DNA of 38,502 nt from the NCBI GenBank assembly GCA_002255045.1, contig NJEE01000002.1, forward strand, positions 1 to 38,502. Direction: 5' to 3'. The translations under genes were made by a program, and so were the position numbers. The DNA comes from Candidatus Bathyarchaeota archaeon ex4484_205 (GTDB taxonomy: Archaea; Thermoproteota; EX4484-205). Position 1 is the stretch's first letter. Every line of letters begins with the position of its first letter. Under the pieces are notes generated by a model that was not told the origin of the DNA, did no database searches, and saw only the letters and a program-made list of their open reading frames with translations. This document shows, in pieces, positions 25,482 to 33,272 of this stretch.

Positions 25482-25955
25482 ATGGAAGAAAAAAGGAAAA
25501 GTAAAGTTTTCTTAGTGCGAACTACCGCCGGCCAAGAGAAGAACGTAGCAGAACTCATATACGCAAAGAGCCTCGCCGAAGAGCTTAATATTCTATCTGT
25601 CGTAGCCCCAGAGGGACTTAGGGGATATGTATTTGTGGAGGCATATAGCCCCCATGATGTAGATGAGGCAATAAGAGATGTAAGACACGCACGGAAGAGA
25701 GTGCCAGGAATTGTAGACATGAAGGACGTGCTACAATATTTTGAGGAGAGAAAAATCATCGAGGAACTCGATGTAGGAGATAGAGTAGAGATAATTGCAG
25801 GCATATTCAAACACATGAAGGCAAGGGTAATAGCAATTAATAAACCAAGAAATGAAGTAACCATAGAACTTGAGGAAAGCCGAAGTCCTCTACCAATTTC
25901 CATAGATGCAGATAACTTGAAGATAGTTGAGAAGGCAAAGAAGGAAGAGGGCTAA
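25482..25955 (+). CDS. spt5: Transcription elongation factor Spt5 (NusG family)
   Basis: Processivity factor binding the RNA polymerase clamp. NGN domain: FLVRTTAGQEKNVAELIYAKS and APEGLRGYVFVEAYSPHDVDEAI. KOW domain: VGDRVEIIAGIFKHMKARVIAI at about residues 105-126. 157 aa. The secE-spt5-rpl11 arrangement is shared with bacteria. Confidence 0.96.
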   Translation: MEEKRKSKVFLVRTTAGQEKNVAELIYAKSLAEELNILSVVAPEGLRGYVFVEAYSPHDVDEAIRDVRHARKRVPGIVDMKDVLQYFEERKIIEELDVGDRVEIIAGIFKHMKARVIAINKPRNEVTIELEESRSPLPISIDADNLKIVEKAKKEEG

Positions 25956-25998
25956 GATATTTTAGGAAGTGAACAGGATAAGATAGAGGCAAGAAAGG

Positions 25999-26487
25999 TT
26001 GTCAGAGGAGAAGAGGATTTCAGTACTTGTGGATGGAGGAGAGGCTTCTGCGGGACCTCCACTAGGGCCCATGCTCGGACCTATGGGGGTAAACATCGGA
26101 GCAGTCGTCAATAAAATAAATGAGCTCACAAAGGAGTATAAGGGACTCAAAATACCGGTTACAGTGATTGTCAATCCGGAAACCAAGGAGTTTAAGGTAG
26201 AAGTGGGAACACCTCCAACCTCTGCACTCCTAGTGAAAGAGGCAGATATAGAGAAGGGATCGAGTAACCCTAGAGAGGAGAAAGTTGGGAACTTGACTAT
26301 ACAGCAGGTTATAAAGATTGCAAAACTCAAGAAGGATTCGATGAATACAAAGGATTTGAAGGCTGCTGTAAAGCAAGTGCTAGGAACTTGTGTAAGTCTG
26401 GGGGTAACGGTGGAGGGGGAGGACCCCCGAAAGGTAACTGAAAGGATAAACAGAGGAGAATATGATGAAATTTTAGGAGGTGAATAG
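25999..26487 (+). CDS. rpl11: 50S ribosomal protein uL11
   Basis: Base of the GTPase-associated stalk. GGEASAGPPLGPMLGPMGVNIGAVV is the N-terminal signature; the C-terminal rRNA-binding domain has LTIQQVIKIAKLKKDSMNTKDLKAAVKQVLGTCVSLGV. 162 aa. TTG start at 25999 after AAGAAAGG. The last residues LGGE are encoded by GGAGGTGAA, the ribosome binding site of rpl1. Confidence 0.96.
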   Translation: MSEEKRISVLVDGGEASAGPPLGPMLGPMGVNIGAVVNKINELTKEYKGLKIPVTVIVNPETKEFKVEVGTPPTSALLVKEADIEKGSSNPREEKVGNLTIQQVIKIAKLKKDSMNTKDLKAAVKQVLGTCVSLGVTVEGEDPRKVTERINRGEYDEILGGE

Positions 26488-26489
26488 GA

Positions 26490-27161
26490 ATGGTTTACAC
26501 TAAAGAATTTGAAAATGCAATACAGAAAGCTGTAAGTCCTGAGTATAATAAGAAAAGAAATTTTGTTCAGACTGTTGAGACCGTCATAAAACTTCGTGAG
26601 ATAGATGTGAAGAAAGAGAAGCTTAGGATTAATGAAACCATCGAATTACCGAATCCTATTGAGGGAAAAGAGCCTAAAATTTGTGTAATTACCGATAGAA
26701 GTTTTGTGATACAAGCGAGGGAATTAAAGTTGCCAATATTGACAAAGGAAGAAATACAGAGACTTGAGGGGAATAAGAAGGAGATACGTAAAATTGTCAA
26801 TAGCTATGATTTCTTTATTGCAGAGGCACCGCTTATGCCACTCATAGGTAGAATAATGGGGCAATTTTTGGGACCTAGAGATAAGATGCCAATTCCAGTA
26901 CCACCTACAGGAGATATAAAACCAGTAGTGGAGAGGCTTAAAAGAAGTGTTAAAATTCGTATGAGAAACCAACCTCTTGTGAGAGGCATTTTAGGTAATG
27001 AGAAAATGGAGCCATCCAAAATGGCTGAGAATATGGAGAAGATCTTTAATGTGGTGGTAGAGAAGCTTCCTCGACGGGAGAGGAATGTGGATTTCATAGG
27101 ATTTAAAACGACAATGGGAAAAATGGTCAAAATGGAAATAACAGGAGGAAAGAAGAGATGA
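26490..27161 (+). CDS. rpl1: 50S ribosomal protein uL1
   Basis: L1-stalk protein; in other prokaryotes also a translational repressor of its own operon. Conserved: LPNPIEGKEPKICVITDR, the MPLIGRIMGQFLGPRDKMPIPVP loop, and FKTTMGKMVKMEI. 223 aa. Starts 2 nt after the rpl11 stop. The C-terminus TGGKKR is encoded by GGAGGAAAGAAG, serving as the ribosome binding site for the next gene. Confidence 0.96.
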   Translation: MVYTKEFENAIQKAVSPEYNKKRNFVQTVETVIKLREIDVKKEKLRINETIELPNPIEGKEPKICVITDRSFVIQARELKLPILTKEEIQRLEGNKKEIRKIVNSYDFFIAEAPLMPLIGRIMGQFLGPRDKMPIPVPPTGDIKPVVERLKRSVKIRMRNQPLVRGILGNEKMEPSKMAENMEKIFNVVVEKLPRRERNVDFIGFKTTMGKMVKMEITGGKKR

Positions 27162-27934
27162 TGAGCAAAATGAGGCTCTCTGAGAGAAAAAAGAGGCTTT
27201 CAGAAGAAATTATTCAGAATTTAAAGAAGTATAAAACAATCGGAATAATAAGATTAGATAGGGTGAAAGCAGTACAGATAAATGACATAAGGAATAAACT
27301 GAGAGAGAAAGCATACATAAGGCAGGTCAGGAACACATTTCTAAGGAAGATATTAAAAGATATTAATGATCCTAACTTGGAGAAACTATTGAACTATCTC
27401 AATGGGCCAGGTTTACTCATCTCTACTGATATGCACCCTATAAGACTTCAACAATTCTTCTGGGAGAATAGAATGAGAATGAAGGCTAAATCCGGAGATA
27501 TAGCAACAGAGGACATAATAGTATATGCGGGGAATACAGGAATACCTCCAGGGCCTGCGATAAGTGAGCTTAATGAAGTTGGAATCCCAACGAGAATAGA
27601 AACAGGAAGCATATGGGTTACTAAGGATACTGTTGTTGCTAGGAAGGGAGATGTGATTTCTACACATCTGGCGGCAGTTCTCTCAAAACTTGGAATAAAA
27701 CCCATAGAAGATTACTTGAAATTGAGAGTAGCGTTGTATAATGGAACGATTTTCGATGAGGAGACAATAATGGAGACGATACCAGATAGAATAATTGAAA
27801 AATTAAAAGAGGCACACCAGAAGTATGTAGCACTCTCAACTCATATGTGGATCCCCACGAAAGAAAATATACACATACTTGTTTGGATGGCGCATCAACG
27901 GGCAGAAGCCCTCAAATCGGCTGTTGAGGGGTAA
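27158..27934 (+). CDS. rplP0: 50S ribosomal stalk protein uL10 (P0), C-terminally short
   Basis: Anchors L12/P1 dimers on the stalk. The rRNA-binding domain (MRLSERKKRLSEEIIQNLKKYKTIGIIRLDRVKAVQINDIR to FLRKILKD) and the archaeal insertion domain (GNTGIPPGPAISEL, RKGDVIS) are intact. After these only two P1-binding helices are visible (about RIIEKLKEAHQKYVALSTHMW and NIHILVWMAHQRAEAL). The product stops at 258 aa, without the third helix and acidic GLGALFG-type tail that archaeal P0 usually carries. No frameshifted remainder is seen downstream. Confidence 0.93.
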   Translation: MMSKMRLSERKKRLSEEIIQNLKKYKTIGIIRLDRVKAVQINDIRNKLREKAYIRQVRNTFLRKILKDINDPNLEKLLNYLNGPGLLISTDMHPIRLQQFFWENRMRMKAKSGDIATEDIIVYAGNTGIPPGPAISELNEVGIPTRIETGSIWVTKDTVVARKGDVISTHLAAVLSKLGIKPIEDYLKLRVALYNGTIFDEETIMETIPDRIIEKLKEAHQKYVALSTHMWIPTKENIHILVWMAHQRAEALKSAVEG

Positions 27935-27946
27935 AAATATAAATAG
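27935..27946 (+). promoter_or_regulatory. Candidate promoter for rpl12 (P1)
   Basis: AAATATAAATAG, a good archaeal TATA box with an A-rich upstream element, in the 39-nt gap between P0 and P1 and about 33 nt before the P1 start. It would allow P1, which is present in several copies per ribosome, to be made in excess over P0. Confidence 0.55.
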
Positions 27947-27973
27947 TATTTAAGGGAAGAAAACAGCACAGAG

Positions 27974-28261
27974 ATGTCAGAATATATACATGCTGCGTTA
28001 CTTCTCCATAGTGCCTCTAAGGAAATTAATGAAGAGAACCTAAAAGCGATAATAAAGGCGGCAGGCATCGAGCCTGACGAAGCAAAGATAAAGGCACTAG
28101 TTGAGAGCCTGTCTTCCATAAATATAGATGAGGTATTATCGACACCAGTTGCTGTAGCTCCTATTGCAGCACAACCTACAGAGGAGACTAAGCCTAAGGA
28201 AGAGGAAAAGAAGGAGGAGGAAGAGGAAGAAATTACAGGATTGGGTGCACTCTTCGGATAA
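27974..28261 (+). CDS. rpl12: 50S ribosomal stalk protein P1 (archaeal L12)
   Basis: Stalk protein that recruits translation GTPases. N-terminal dimerisation helices [46 protein letters not shown], then an Ala/Pro hinge, an acidic stretch and the factor-binding end ITGLGALFG. 95 aa. It likely has its own promoter at 27935. Confidence 0.96.
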   Translation: MSEYIHAALLLHSASKEINEENLKAIIKAAGIEPDEAKIKALVESLSSINIDEVLSTPVAVAPIAAQPTEETKPKEEEKKEEEEEEITGLGALFG

Positions 28262-28273
28262 AGGATTAAAGGC

Positions 28274-28945
28274 CTATATTAGCCGGGCTCCACAATTCGT
28301 GCAATATGCGGCGGTAGGAGAGTTTTCTGCACCGCATTTGGGGCATTTTTTGGTAGAAGTTTTCTTCTTCACTGATATGGGAGGAATATTAATTGATTGT
28401 GATTGTGTGAGCTTAGTGGGTGGGGATGGAGGTGTCTTTGATGGTTGAGGTGGCGGAGTAGAAGGTTTAGGAGGTTGAGAAGTTGGAGGCGTCAATGTAG
28501 GACGCTGTGTAATGAATTGAGCCATCTTCTTGGATGCAGATTTCATTTCATTCAGAAAAGTTATTAGATTCGTCCGCATTTTTCGAAGATTGTCAAGTTG
28601 TGATTGTAAGATTGCACTCTGGTGTTCATACATTGTGCTAGAAAGTTGCCCTATCTCATGCTTCACTTTTATTATTTCAAGCTCGTGTGCTATCTGAGAC
28701 TCCTCGGTTTCCAGTTTTTTTACACGATTGTTAATAGCCACTACTACTTCTTGAAATTTTTTTTCCAAGAATTGTCTACGTCTTAGTGTCTCATCCAAAA
28801 TTTGCCGATATACTGGATCACTCACAGCATTCTTCGCCTTTAAAGCAATCAGCTTCTCTATTTGACTGGAAATAGCTTTAAATTGCTTAGACAATAACTC
28901 CACTTCATGAACTAGATCTTCATCTTCAAGATATTCGTAGCTCAT
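28274..28945 (-). CDS. Coiled-coil protein with Pro-rich linker and C-terminal zinc ribbon
   Basis: No family assigned. Residues 1-150 are predicted long helices with heptad spacing. Residues about 150-185 form a Pro/Thr/Ser-rich linker, and the C-terminus carries KKCPKCGAENSPTAAYCTNC, a double CxxC zinc ribbon. No signal peptide or membrane helix, so probably cytoplasmic. 223 aa. It is convergent with rpl12 (12-nt gap) and its start lies 59 nt from the first tRNA, so it looks monocistronic. A structural or cell-organisation role is possible but unproven. Confidence 0.75.
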   Translation of the reverse strand: MSYEYLEDEDLVHEVELLSKQFKAISSQIEKLIALKAKNAVSDPVYRQILDETLRRRQFLEKKFQEVVVAINNRVKKLETEESQIAHELEIIKVKHEIGQLSSTMYEHQSAILQSQLDNLRKMRTNLITFLNEMKSASKKMAQFITQRPTLTPPTSQPPKPSTPPPQPSKTPPSPPTKLTQSQSINIPPISVKKKTSTKKCPKCGAENSPTAAYCTNCGARLI

Positions 28946-29004
28946 ATCCTACACTACTTAATTTAACTTCAGGATGGAAATTTAACTTTTAGCTTTCAAT
29001 ATTT

Positions 29005-29095
29005 TGGTGGGCGCGGCAGGATTCGAACCTGCGACCTTCCGCGCTTCCTTTCGTTAAGTCAGGCGGACGTCCTAACCCAACTGGACGACGCGCCC
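29005..29095 (-). tRNA. tRNA with intron in the anticodon loop, probably tRNA-Val(GAC)
   Basis: Acceptor GGGCGCG/CGCGCCC, D stem GTCC/GGAC, anticodon stem TCCGC/GCGGA, T arm GCAGG-TTCGAAT-CCTGC, A73 and an encoded CCA are all perfect. The anticodon loop has 20 nt (29043-29062), so 13 nt must be removed. Taking out TTAACGAAAGGAA (29045-29057) leaves CTGACGC with anticodon GAC (Val), and a fold with two 3-nt bulges around CCT/AGG is possible. A different junction would leave CTGAAGC (Phe, GAA). The D arm and acceptor favour Val. The identity is less sure than the presence of the gene. Confidence 0.8.
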
Positions 29096-29143
29096 CCATT
29101 TTGATTCATTATAAAGAGACTAATAAATCGTTTTCTTAGAAGA

Positions 29144-29221
29144 TGGTGGACCGGGTGGGACTTGAACCCACGACCTCCCCCATGCCAAGGGGGTGAACAT
29201 ACCAGTCTGTTCTACCGGCCC
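29144..29221 (-). tRNA. tRNA-Ala(GGC)
   Basis: Cloverleaf without intron: acceptor GGGCCGG/CCGGTCC containing the alanine identity pair G3-U70, D stem GAAC/GTTC, anticodon stem CCCCC/GGGGG with loop TTGGCAT (anticodon GGC), T arm GTGGG-TTCAAGT-CCCAC, A73 and encoded CCA. 78 nt. It lies 48 nt from the other tRNA on the same strand; the two may be cotranscribed. Confidence 0.93.
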
Positions 29222-29305
29222 ACTAAGAAAAGGAAAAAGAACCCATGATATTAACTTTATTCTCCTCAAGGTTTTTAAGTCTCTCTGTGAAAAGTAGTAA
29301 AGAAT

Positions 29306-29716
29306 ATGAGTGAAGATAGGGAACTAGAGGAGATAAAAAGAAGGAAAATGAGGGAGTTGCTATATCATCTAAAGAGAAAGGAGGAGGGAATGAAGTTACC
29401 CACTGGACCAATAGATGCAGATGCAGAGACTTTTTATAGATATATACAGAAGGAAGTACTTGTACTTGTAGACTTTTGGGCAGTATGGTGTGCTCCTTGC
29501 TTAATTATGCATCCAATCGTCGAGGAAATAGCAAAAGAGTTTAATGGAAAATTGATAGTTCTAAGGGTTAATGTCGATCTCAATAGAGATTTAGCCATGC
29601 GATATGGTGTTCAATCTATACCTACATTCATAATATTCAAGGAAGGGAAAGAAGTGAAGAGAATAATAGGTGCAGTAGGAGAATATCTCAAGGAAGTAGT
29701 AAAAGCATATTTATAG
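29306..29716 (+). CDS. Thioredoxin-fold protein with N-terminal charged helix
   Basis: Disulfide oxidoreductase of the thioredoxin family: VDFWAVWCAPC with active Cys62 and Cys65, VNVDLNRDLAMRYGVQSIPTFIIFKEG containing the cis-proline. 136 aa. The first 30 residues (RELEEIKRRKMRELLYHLKR) are not part of the thioredoxin fold and match the N-terminal helix of the PDCD5 protein at 22542 and of the protein starting at 35477. A TTTTTAAG box lies about 30 nt upstream. Followed by uS10 after 33 nt. Confidence 0.9.
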   Translation: MSEDRELEEIKRRKMRELLYHLKRKEEGMKLPTGPIDADAETFYRYIQKEVLVLVDFWAVWCAPCLIMHPIVEEIAKEFNGKLIVLRVNVDLNRDLAMRYGVQSIPTFIIFKEGKEVKRIIGAVGEYLKEVVKAYL

Positions 29717-29749
29717 GTCGGAAACGAAAGAAGAAGGGGTAATATAAAG

Positions 29750-30064
29750 ATGCCTCAGGTGGCAAGGATAAAAATTGCGAGCAAGAATCTACAGTCTCTT
29801 GAACAAGTTGTTAAGGAAATTAGAGAGGTTGCTGACAAATCAGGTGTGAAAATAGTGGGACCTATACCACTTCCAACAAAGAGACTAAAAATAGCCACCC
29901 AGAAGAACCCCAGTGGAGAAGGGACGATAACTTGGGATAAGTTTGAAGTGAGGATACATAAAAGACTTATTTACTTAGATGCGAGTAGAGGTGTTATGAA
30001 AAATCTCATGAGGATAAGGATACCTGATGATGTTTATATATCATTGGATCTCTTAAATGTCTGA
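29750..30064 (+). CDS. rps10: 30S ribosomal protein uS10
   Basis: Archaeal uS10: ARIKIASKNLQSLEQVVKEI, then VGPIPLPTKRLKIATQKNPSGEGTITWDKFEVRIHKR and RIPDDVYISLDL. 104 aa. AGAAGGGG precedes the ATG. In most archaea uS10 follows EF-1 alpha; here its neighbours are a thioredoxin and a membrane protease, so it has been displaced from the usual site. Confidence 0.96.
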   Translation: MPQVARIKIASKNLQSLEQVVKEIREVADKSGVKIVGPIPLPTKRLKIATQKNPSGEGTITWDKFEVRIHKRLIYLDASRGVMKNLMRIRIPDDVYISLDLLNV

Positions 30065-31649
30065 CAATTTGAGGAAAGGAGATCTGTATATAATTCTACT
30101 TCCCTTAATTTTGTTATTTTTAGTAATTGAAATAACTCCATATGAGGGCACTCCTGAGGAGAGAATAATTTACTATTTTCGTTTAAACTCAGATGGCTTT
30201 GAGGAGATACAGATAATCTATGAGACGTCTAAGGAAGAGGGAATCATGTGGATTGTGGTACCAGATACAGAGAGATATACAAACTGGACAATAAAAATTT
30301 CCAACGGAAGAATATACCAAGAGGAGTTAAGGGATGCAGAGATAGAAGGAGTTAAAATGTATTTTTACGATAATTTGTCTTTCCATTTTAGAGGGCCATT
30401 AAAACTTGGTATAAATTGGACAACTAGGCTGGGAGCATTAGTCGTCGAGCCAAATGCACTTTTCATAAGTCCGGCCATAATGTTCCGTGAAACAGATACC
30501 AGTATATGTGAAATCTGGAAGCCGGAGAACTTTAAAAAATTAAAGATGATGGTAGGAAGTAGTGGAAATATCCGATATTCTGAAGGGGACGACAGAATAG
30601 TTGTGGAGCCCCTCTATGGCAATGACAGAATTTATATGTTTTATTCGGTAAAGGGGAAGGAAAACTTAACTTATCATAAGGATGGGCCGATAATTTTGAG
30701 AATACCTTACAGATATTTCAAGGAGGGAGAAAAAATCCTAGAATGTTATAAGATGGCGATACCCCAACTGGAGGAGCTGACAGATGCCGAAATTAAGGAA
30801 GTGAAAGTCAGTTTCTTCGCTCCTAAAAACTGGGATGAGCTTCCTGTAGGAGGATTTGTGCCAGTGAATCCACACCTTAAGGTTGGAGAGATAAATCTAA
30901 ATCTCTTTTACTTTAGATGGGTTAGAGGATATATAGAAAGTATAGCGATCCACGAGCTAACACACCATTATCTTGTCGAGCTTGGAATCTCTACAGAGTT
31001 ACTGTGGGCGCATGAGGGGCTTGCAAATTACCTATCTATAAATCTTGCAGAGTACTTGAACCTAAGTGAGAAGGCTGTAAATCTGGAGGAAGATTTGCTT
31101 GAGGCATCTGATTTAGTTCCTCCAGAGAGTTACAACTTTCTAATATCTTGGAGAACATACTATACGGACCCTAGATACCCAACATTCGTACACTATGGAG
31201 TTGCATACAGAATATTCTATGAAATTTGTGAAGAGAATACAGAGGAAGGAGATATGTTCCCAGGTTCCCACTATCTGCATAGGGTTTTCTCAGACATCAA
31301 GGAATTAGGGGGGGTTAAGACAACAGAGGATTTGGTAAGTATTCTTATATTGGAGTCTAATAATCGAAAAGAGATAAGGGAGAAATTTAAAGTATGGGGA
31401 TTTCCATATCAGGAGAATATCAAAATAACTATGACAGAGAGGATGAGAAAAGAGATCAGAGAGAAAACTTCCCCCCTTTGGAGGGAGATCCTCGAGAGAA
31501 GATTAATGGAGAACTCAGAACTTTGGGAGAAATATGTCTATGAGGTGAGGATACTCGTGGAGGGAATCGATCGATTAAGTTCCTTAATGGTATTAACAAC
31601 ATTATTTATTGTAGTAGCATCTATTTCTAGGAGGTTAGAGAAATGGTGA
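30057..31649 (+). CDS. Membrane-anchored gluzincin-type metalloprotease
   Basis: Zinc protease-like protein with HELTHH at residues 299-304 (HExxH) and the likely third ligand Glu320 in WAHEGLANYL, the gluzincin (M1/M61-like) pattern. One hydrophobic helix near the N-terminus (ILLPLILLFLVIEI) and one near the C-terminus (LMVLTTLFIVVASI) suggest a membrane anchor at each end with the domain outside. 530 aa. It overlaps rps10 by 8 nt and mtnP by 7 nt, so it is cotranscribed with both. Substrate unknown. Confidence 0.82.
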   Translation: MSDNLRKGDLYIILLPLILLFLVIEITPYEGTPEERIIYYFRLNSDGFEEIQIIYETSKEEGIMWIVVPDTERYTNWTIKISNGRIYQEELRDAEIEGVKMYFYDNLSFHFRGPLKLGINWTTRLGALVVEPNALFISPAIMFRETDTSICEIWKPENFKKLKMMVGSSGNIRYSEGDDRIVVEPLYGNDRIYMFYSVKGKENLTYHKDGPIILRIPYRYFKEGEKILECYKMAIPQLEELTDAEIKEVKVSFFAPKNWDELPVGGFVPVNPHLKVGEINLNLFYFRWVRGYIESIAIHELTHHYLVELGISTELLWAHEGLANYLSINLAEYLNLSEKAVNLEEDLLEASDLVPPESYNFLISWRTYYTDPRYPTFVHYGVAYRIFYEICEENTEEGDMFPGSHYLHRVFSDIKELGGVKTTEDLVSILILESNNRKEIREKFKVWGFPYQENIKITMTERMRKEIREKTSPLWREILERRLMENSELWEKYVYEVRILVEGIDRLSSLMVLTTLFIVVASISRRLEKW

Positions 31650-32476
31650 AGATAGGTATAATAGGTGGATCTGGGTTATATGAACTCCTAGAAAGACCGA
31701 GAAGTTTAATTGTGGAAACACCTTATGGCAAGACGCCTCGAATAGAGATAGGAGAGATCAGAGGGATAGAGGTTGCATTCTTACCTCGACATTCGAAGCC
31801 TGGAAGCATGAAAGTGAGCCATGCAGTTCCTCCTCACAAAATAAATTATAGAGCGAACATCTTCGGATTTAAAAAACTGGGTGTGGAGAGAATTATTACT
31901 ACACAGGCAGTAGGGGCAATAAACCATGCAATACCACCTGGGACCTTCGCAATACTCACGCAGTTTATAGATATGACAAAGGGGAGAAAATGTACCTTTT
32001 ATGAGGGGGAAGAGGTGGTTCTACCAGATGGGCAGAAGATCCCGGGTGTTGTCCATATTGATGTAACCCAACCTTATTGTCCAGAAATTAGAAAAGCATT
32101 AGAAGAGGCATGTAAATCTGTAGGGGTCAAGTACGTAAGTAGTGCCACCTATGTCTGTACTGAGGGCCCCCGCTTTGAGACACCTGCAGAGATAAGAGCA
32201 TATAAGTTAATGGGAGCAGATGTAGTTGGTATGACAAATGTACCTGAGGTAATTTTGGCAAGGGAGCTGGGCATCTGCTATGCGGCCATTGCTATGTCCA
32301 CAAACTTCGCTGCAGGTACAGGACCTAAGAAGATCACACATGAGGAAGTAGCGGAGATATTTAAGAGAAACGTTAACAATGTTAGAAAGATAATTGCGGA
32401 GTGTGTAACCAAAATACCGAAGATAAGAAAGTGTAACTGTGCATATGCTTTAAAAGGAGCAATAGCAGAGCAATAG
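31643..32476 (+). CDS. mtnP: S-methyl-5'-thioadenosine phosphorylase
   Basis: Splits methylthioadenosine from polyamine synthesis into adenine and methylthioribose-1-phosphate. IGIIGGSGLYELL (phosphate-binding start), FLPRHSKPGSMKVSHAVPPHKINYRANI, TYVCTEGPRFETPAEIRAYKLMGADVVGMTNVPEVILAREL are family hallmarks. 277 aa. Overlaps the protease gene, and is followed by an 85-nt A/T-rich gap. Confidence 0.93.
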   Translation: MVKIGIIGGSGLYELLERPRSLIVETPYGKTPRIEIGEIRGIEVAFLPRHSKPGSMKVSHAVPPHKINYRANIFGFKKLGVERIITTQAVGAINHAIPPGTFAILTQFIDMTKGRKCTFYEGEEVVLPDGQKIPGVVHIDVTQPYCPEIRKALEEACKSVGVKYVSSATYVCTEGPRFETPAEIRAYKLMGADVVGMTNVPEVILARELGICYAAIAMSTNFAAGTGPKKITHEEVAEIFKRNVNNVRKIIAECVTKIPKIRKCNCAYALKGAIAEQ

Positions 32477-32561
32477 CAATACTAAACTTACTTTTAAAAT
32501 TAATTAAAAGAACAATTAAATATGGTTAAAGGAGCATCTTATGTAAAAAGGTGATAGAGGA

Positions 32562-32801
32562 GTGAGGGCATATATATTTATTGAAACTAAACCAGGGACA
32601 TCAGAGGAAGTTGTGAAGAAAATAAAAGAAAGAGTAAAGGAGGTTGTGCAAGCAGACTCAATCTATGGAAGATTTGATGCAATTATCCTAATTGAGGCAC
32701 CAGACTTAGAAAGTCTGAATGAAATTGTATATAAAGTGATAGAAAAAGATTCTAACATAATACACACTGAAACTTCTCTAGTTCTTTCTGGAAAAGATTA
32801 A
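32562..32801 (+). CDS. Stand-alone RAM (Lrp/AsnC ligand-binding) domain protein
   Basis: A 79-aa protein consisting only of the Lrp effector domain: AYIFIETKPGTSEEVV, YGRFDAIILIEAPDLESLNEIV and HTETSLVL. It lacks the DNA-binding half. Such proteins assemble in rings and may bind amino acids. GTG start after GGTGATAGAGGA. A paralogue follows. Confidence 0.85.
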   Translation: MRAYIFIETKPGTSEEVVKKIKERVKEVVQADSIYGRFDAIILIEAPDLESLNEIVYKVIEKDSNIIHTETSLVLSGKD

Positions 32802-32811
32802 GGTGGAAGAT

Positions 32812-33081
32812 ATGTCTAATAAGGATTTAAGAAGAAAGAGCATAAGAGCATTTGTACTAGTTAGGACTAAACCAGGAACCTCTGAGGATATTGTAAGGTC
32901 TAGGAGAATAAGAGGGGTAAAGATAGCGAACTCTGTGTTTGGTCGATATGATGCAGTGGTGGTGATAGAGGCAAAAACTTTGGATGAGTTAAAAAAAATA
33001 ATTTATGAGATGGTTGAGAAACATCAAAATGTGGTACATACAGAAACATTGATCTCGCTCTTTCAACCTCTGCTGGAATAA
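32812..33081 (+). CDS. Second stand-alone RAM domain protein, tandem paralogue
   Basis: 89 aa, closely similar to the preceding gene: AFVLVRTKPGTSEDIVRSRR, VFGRYDAVVVIEAKTLDELKKI and VVHTETLISL. The ATG at 32812 has GGTGG just upstream; a GTG at 32803 is possible. Starts 10 nt after its paralogue, most likely a tandem duplication giving a heteromeric effector. Confidence 0.85.
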   Translation: MSNKDLRRKSIRAFVLVRTKPGTSEDIVRSRRIRGVKIANSVFGRYDAVVVIEAKTLDELKKIIYEMVEKHQNVVHTETLISLFQPLLE

Positions 33082-33272
33082 GGGAAATAATAAAATAAGT
33101 TTGCCTTGCCCAGTTAAAGACAAAAGTTTCGCTGTAAGATTGATCATGAAATGGAAAAGTACAGCGGATAAAGTGCTGCGGAAGTATTATATGAATAATA
33201 TAGAAATCCAATTGGGAAGAACAGAGAGAAATATGTGAAACTGGTTCAAGAAAGTTTTTACACGGTGAGCCT

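Noticed and set aside
33146-33241. Roughly 30-codon ORF in the gap after the RAM genes
   Set aside because: No ribosome binding site or family resemblance, and too short to separate from chance.
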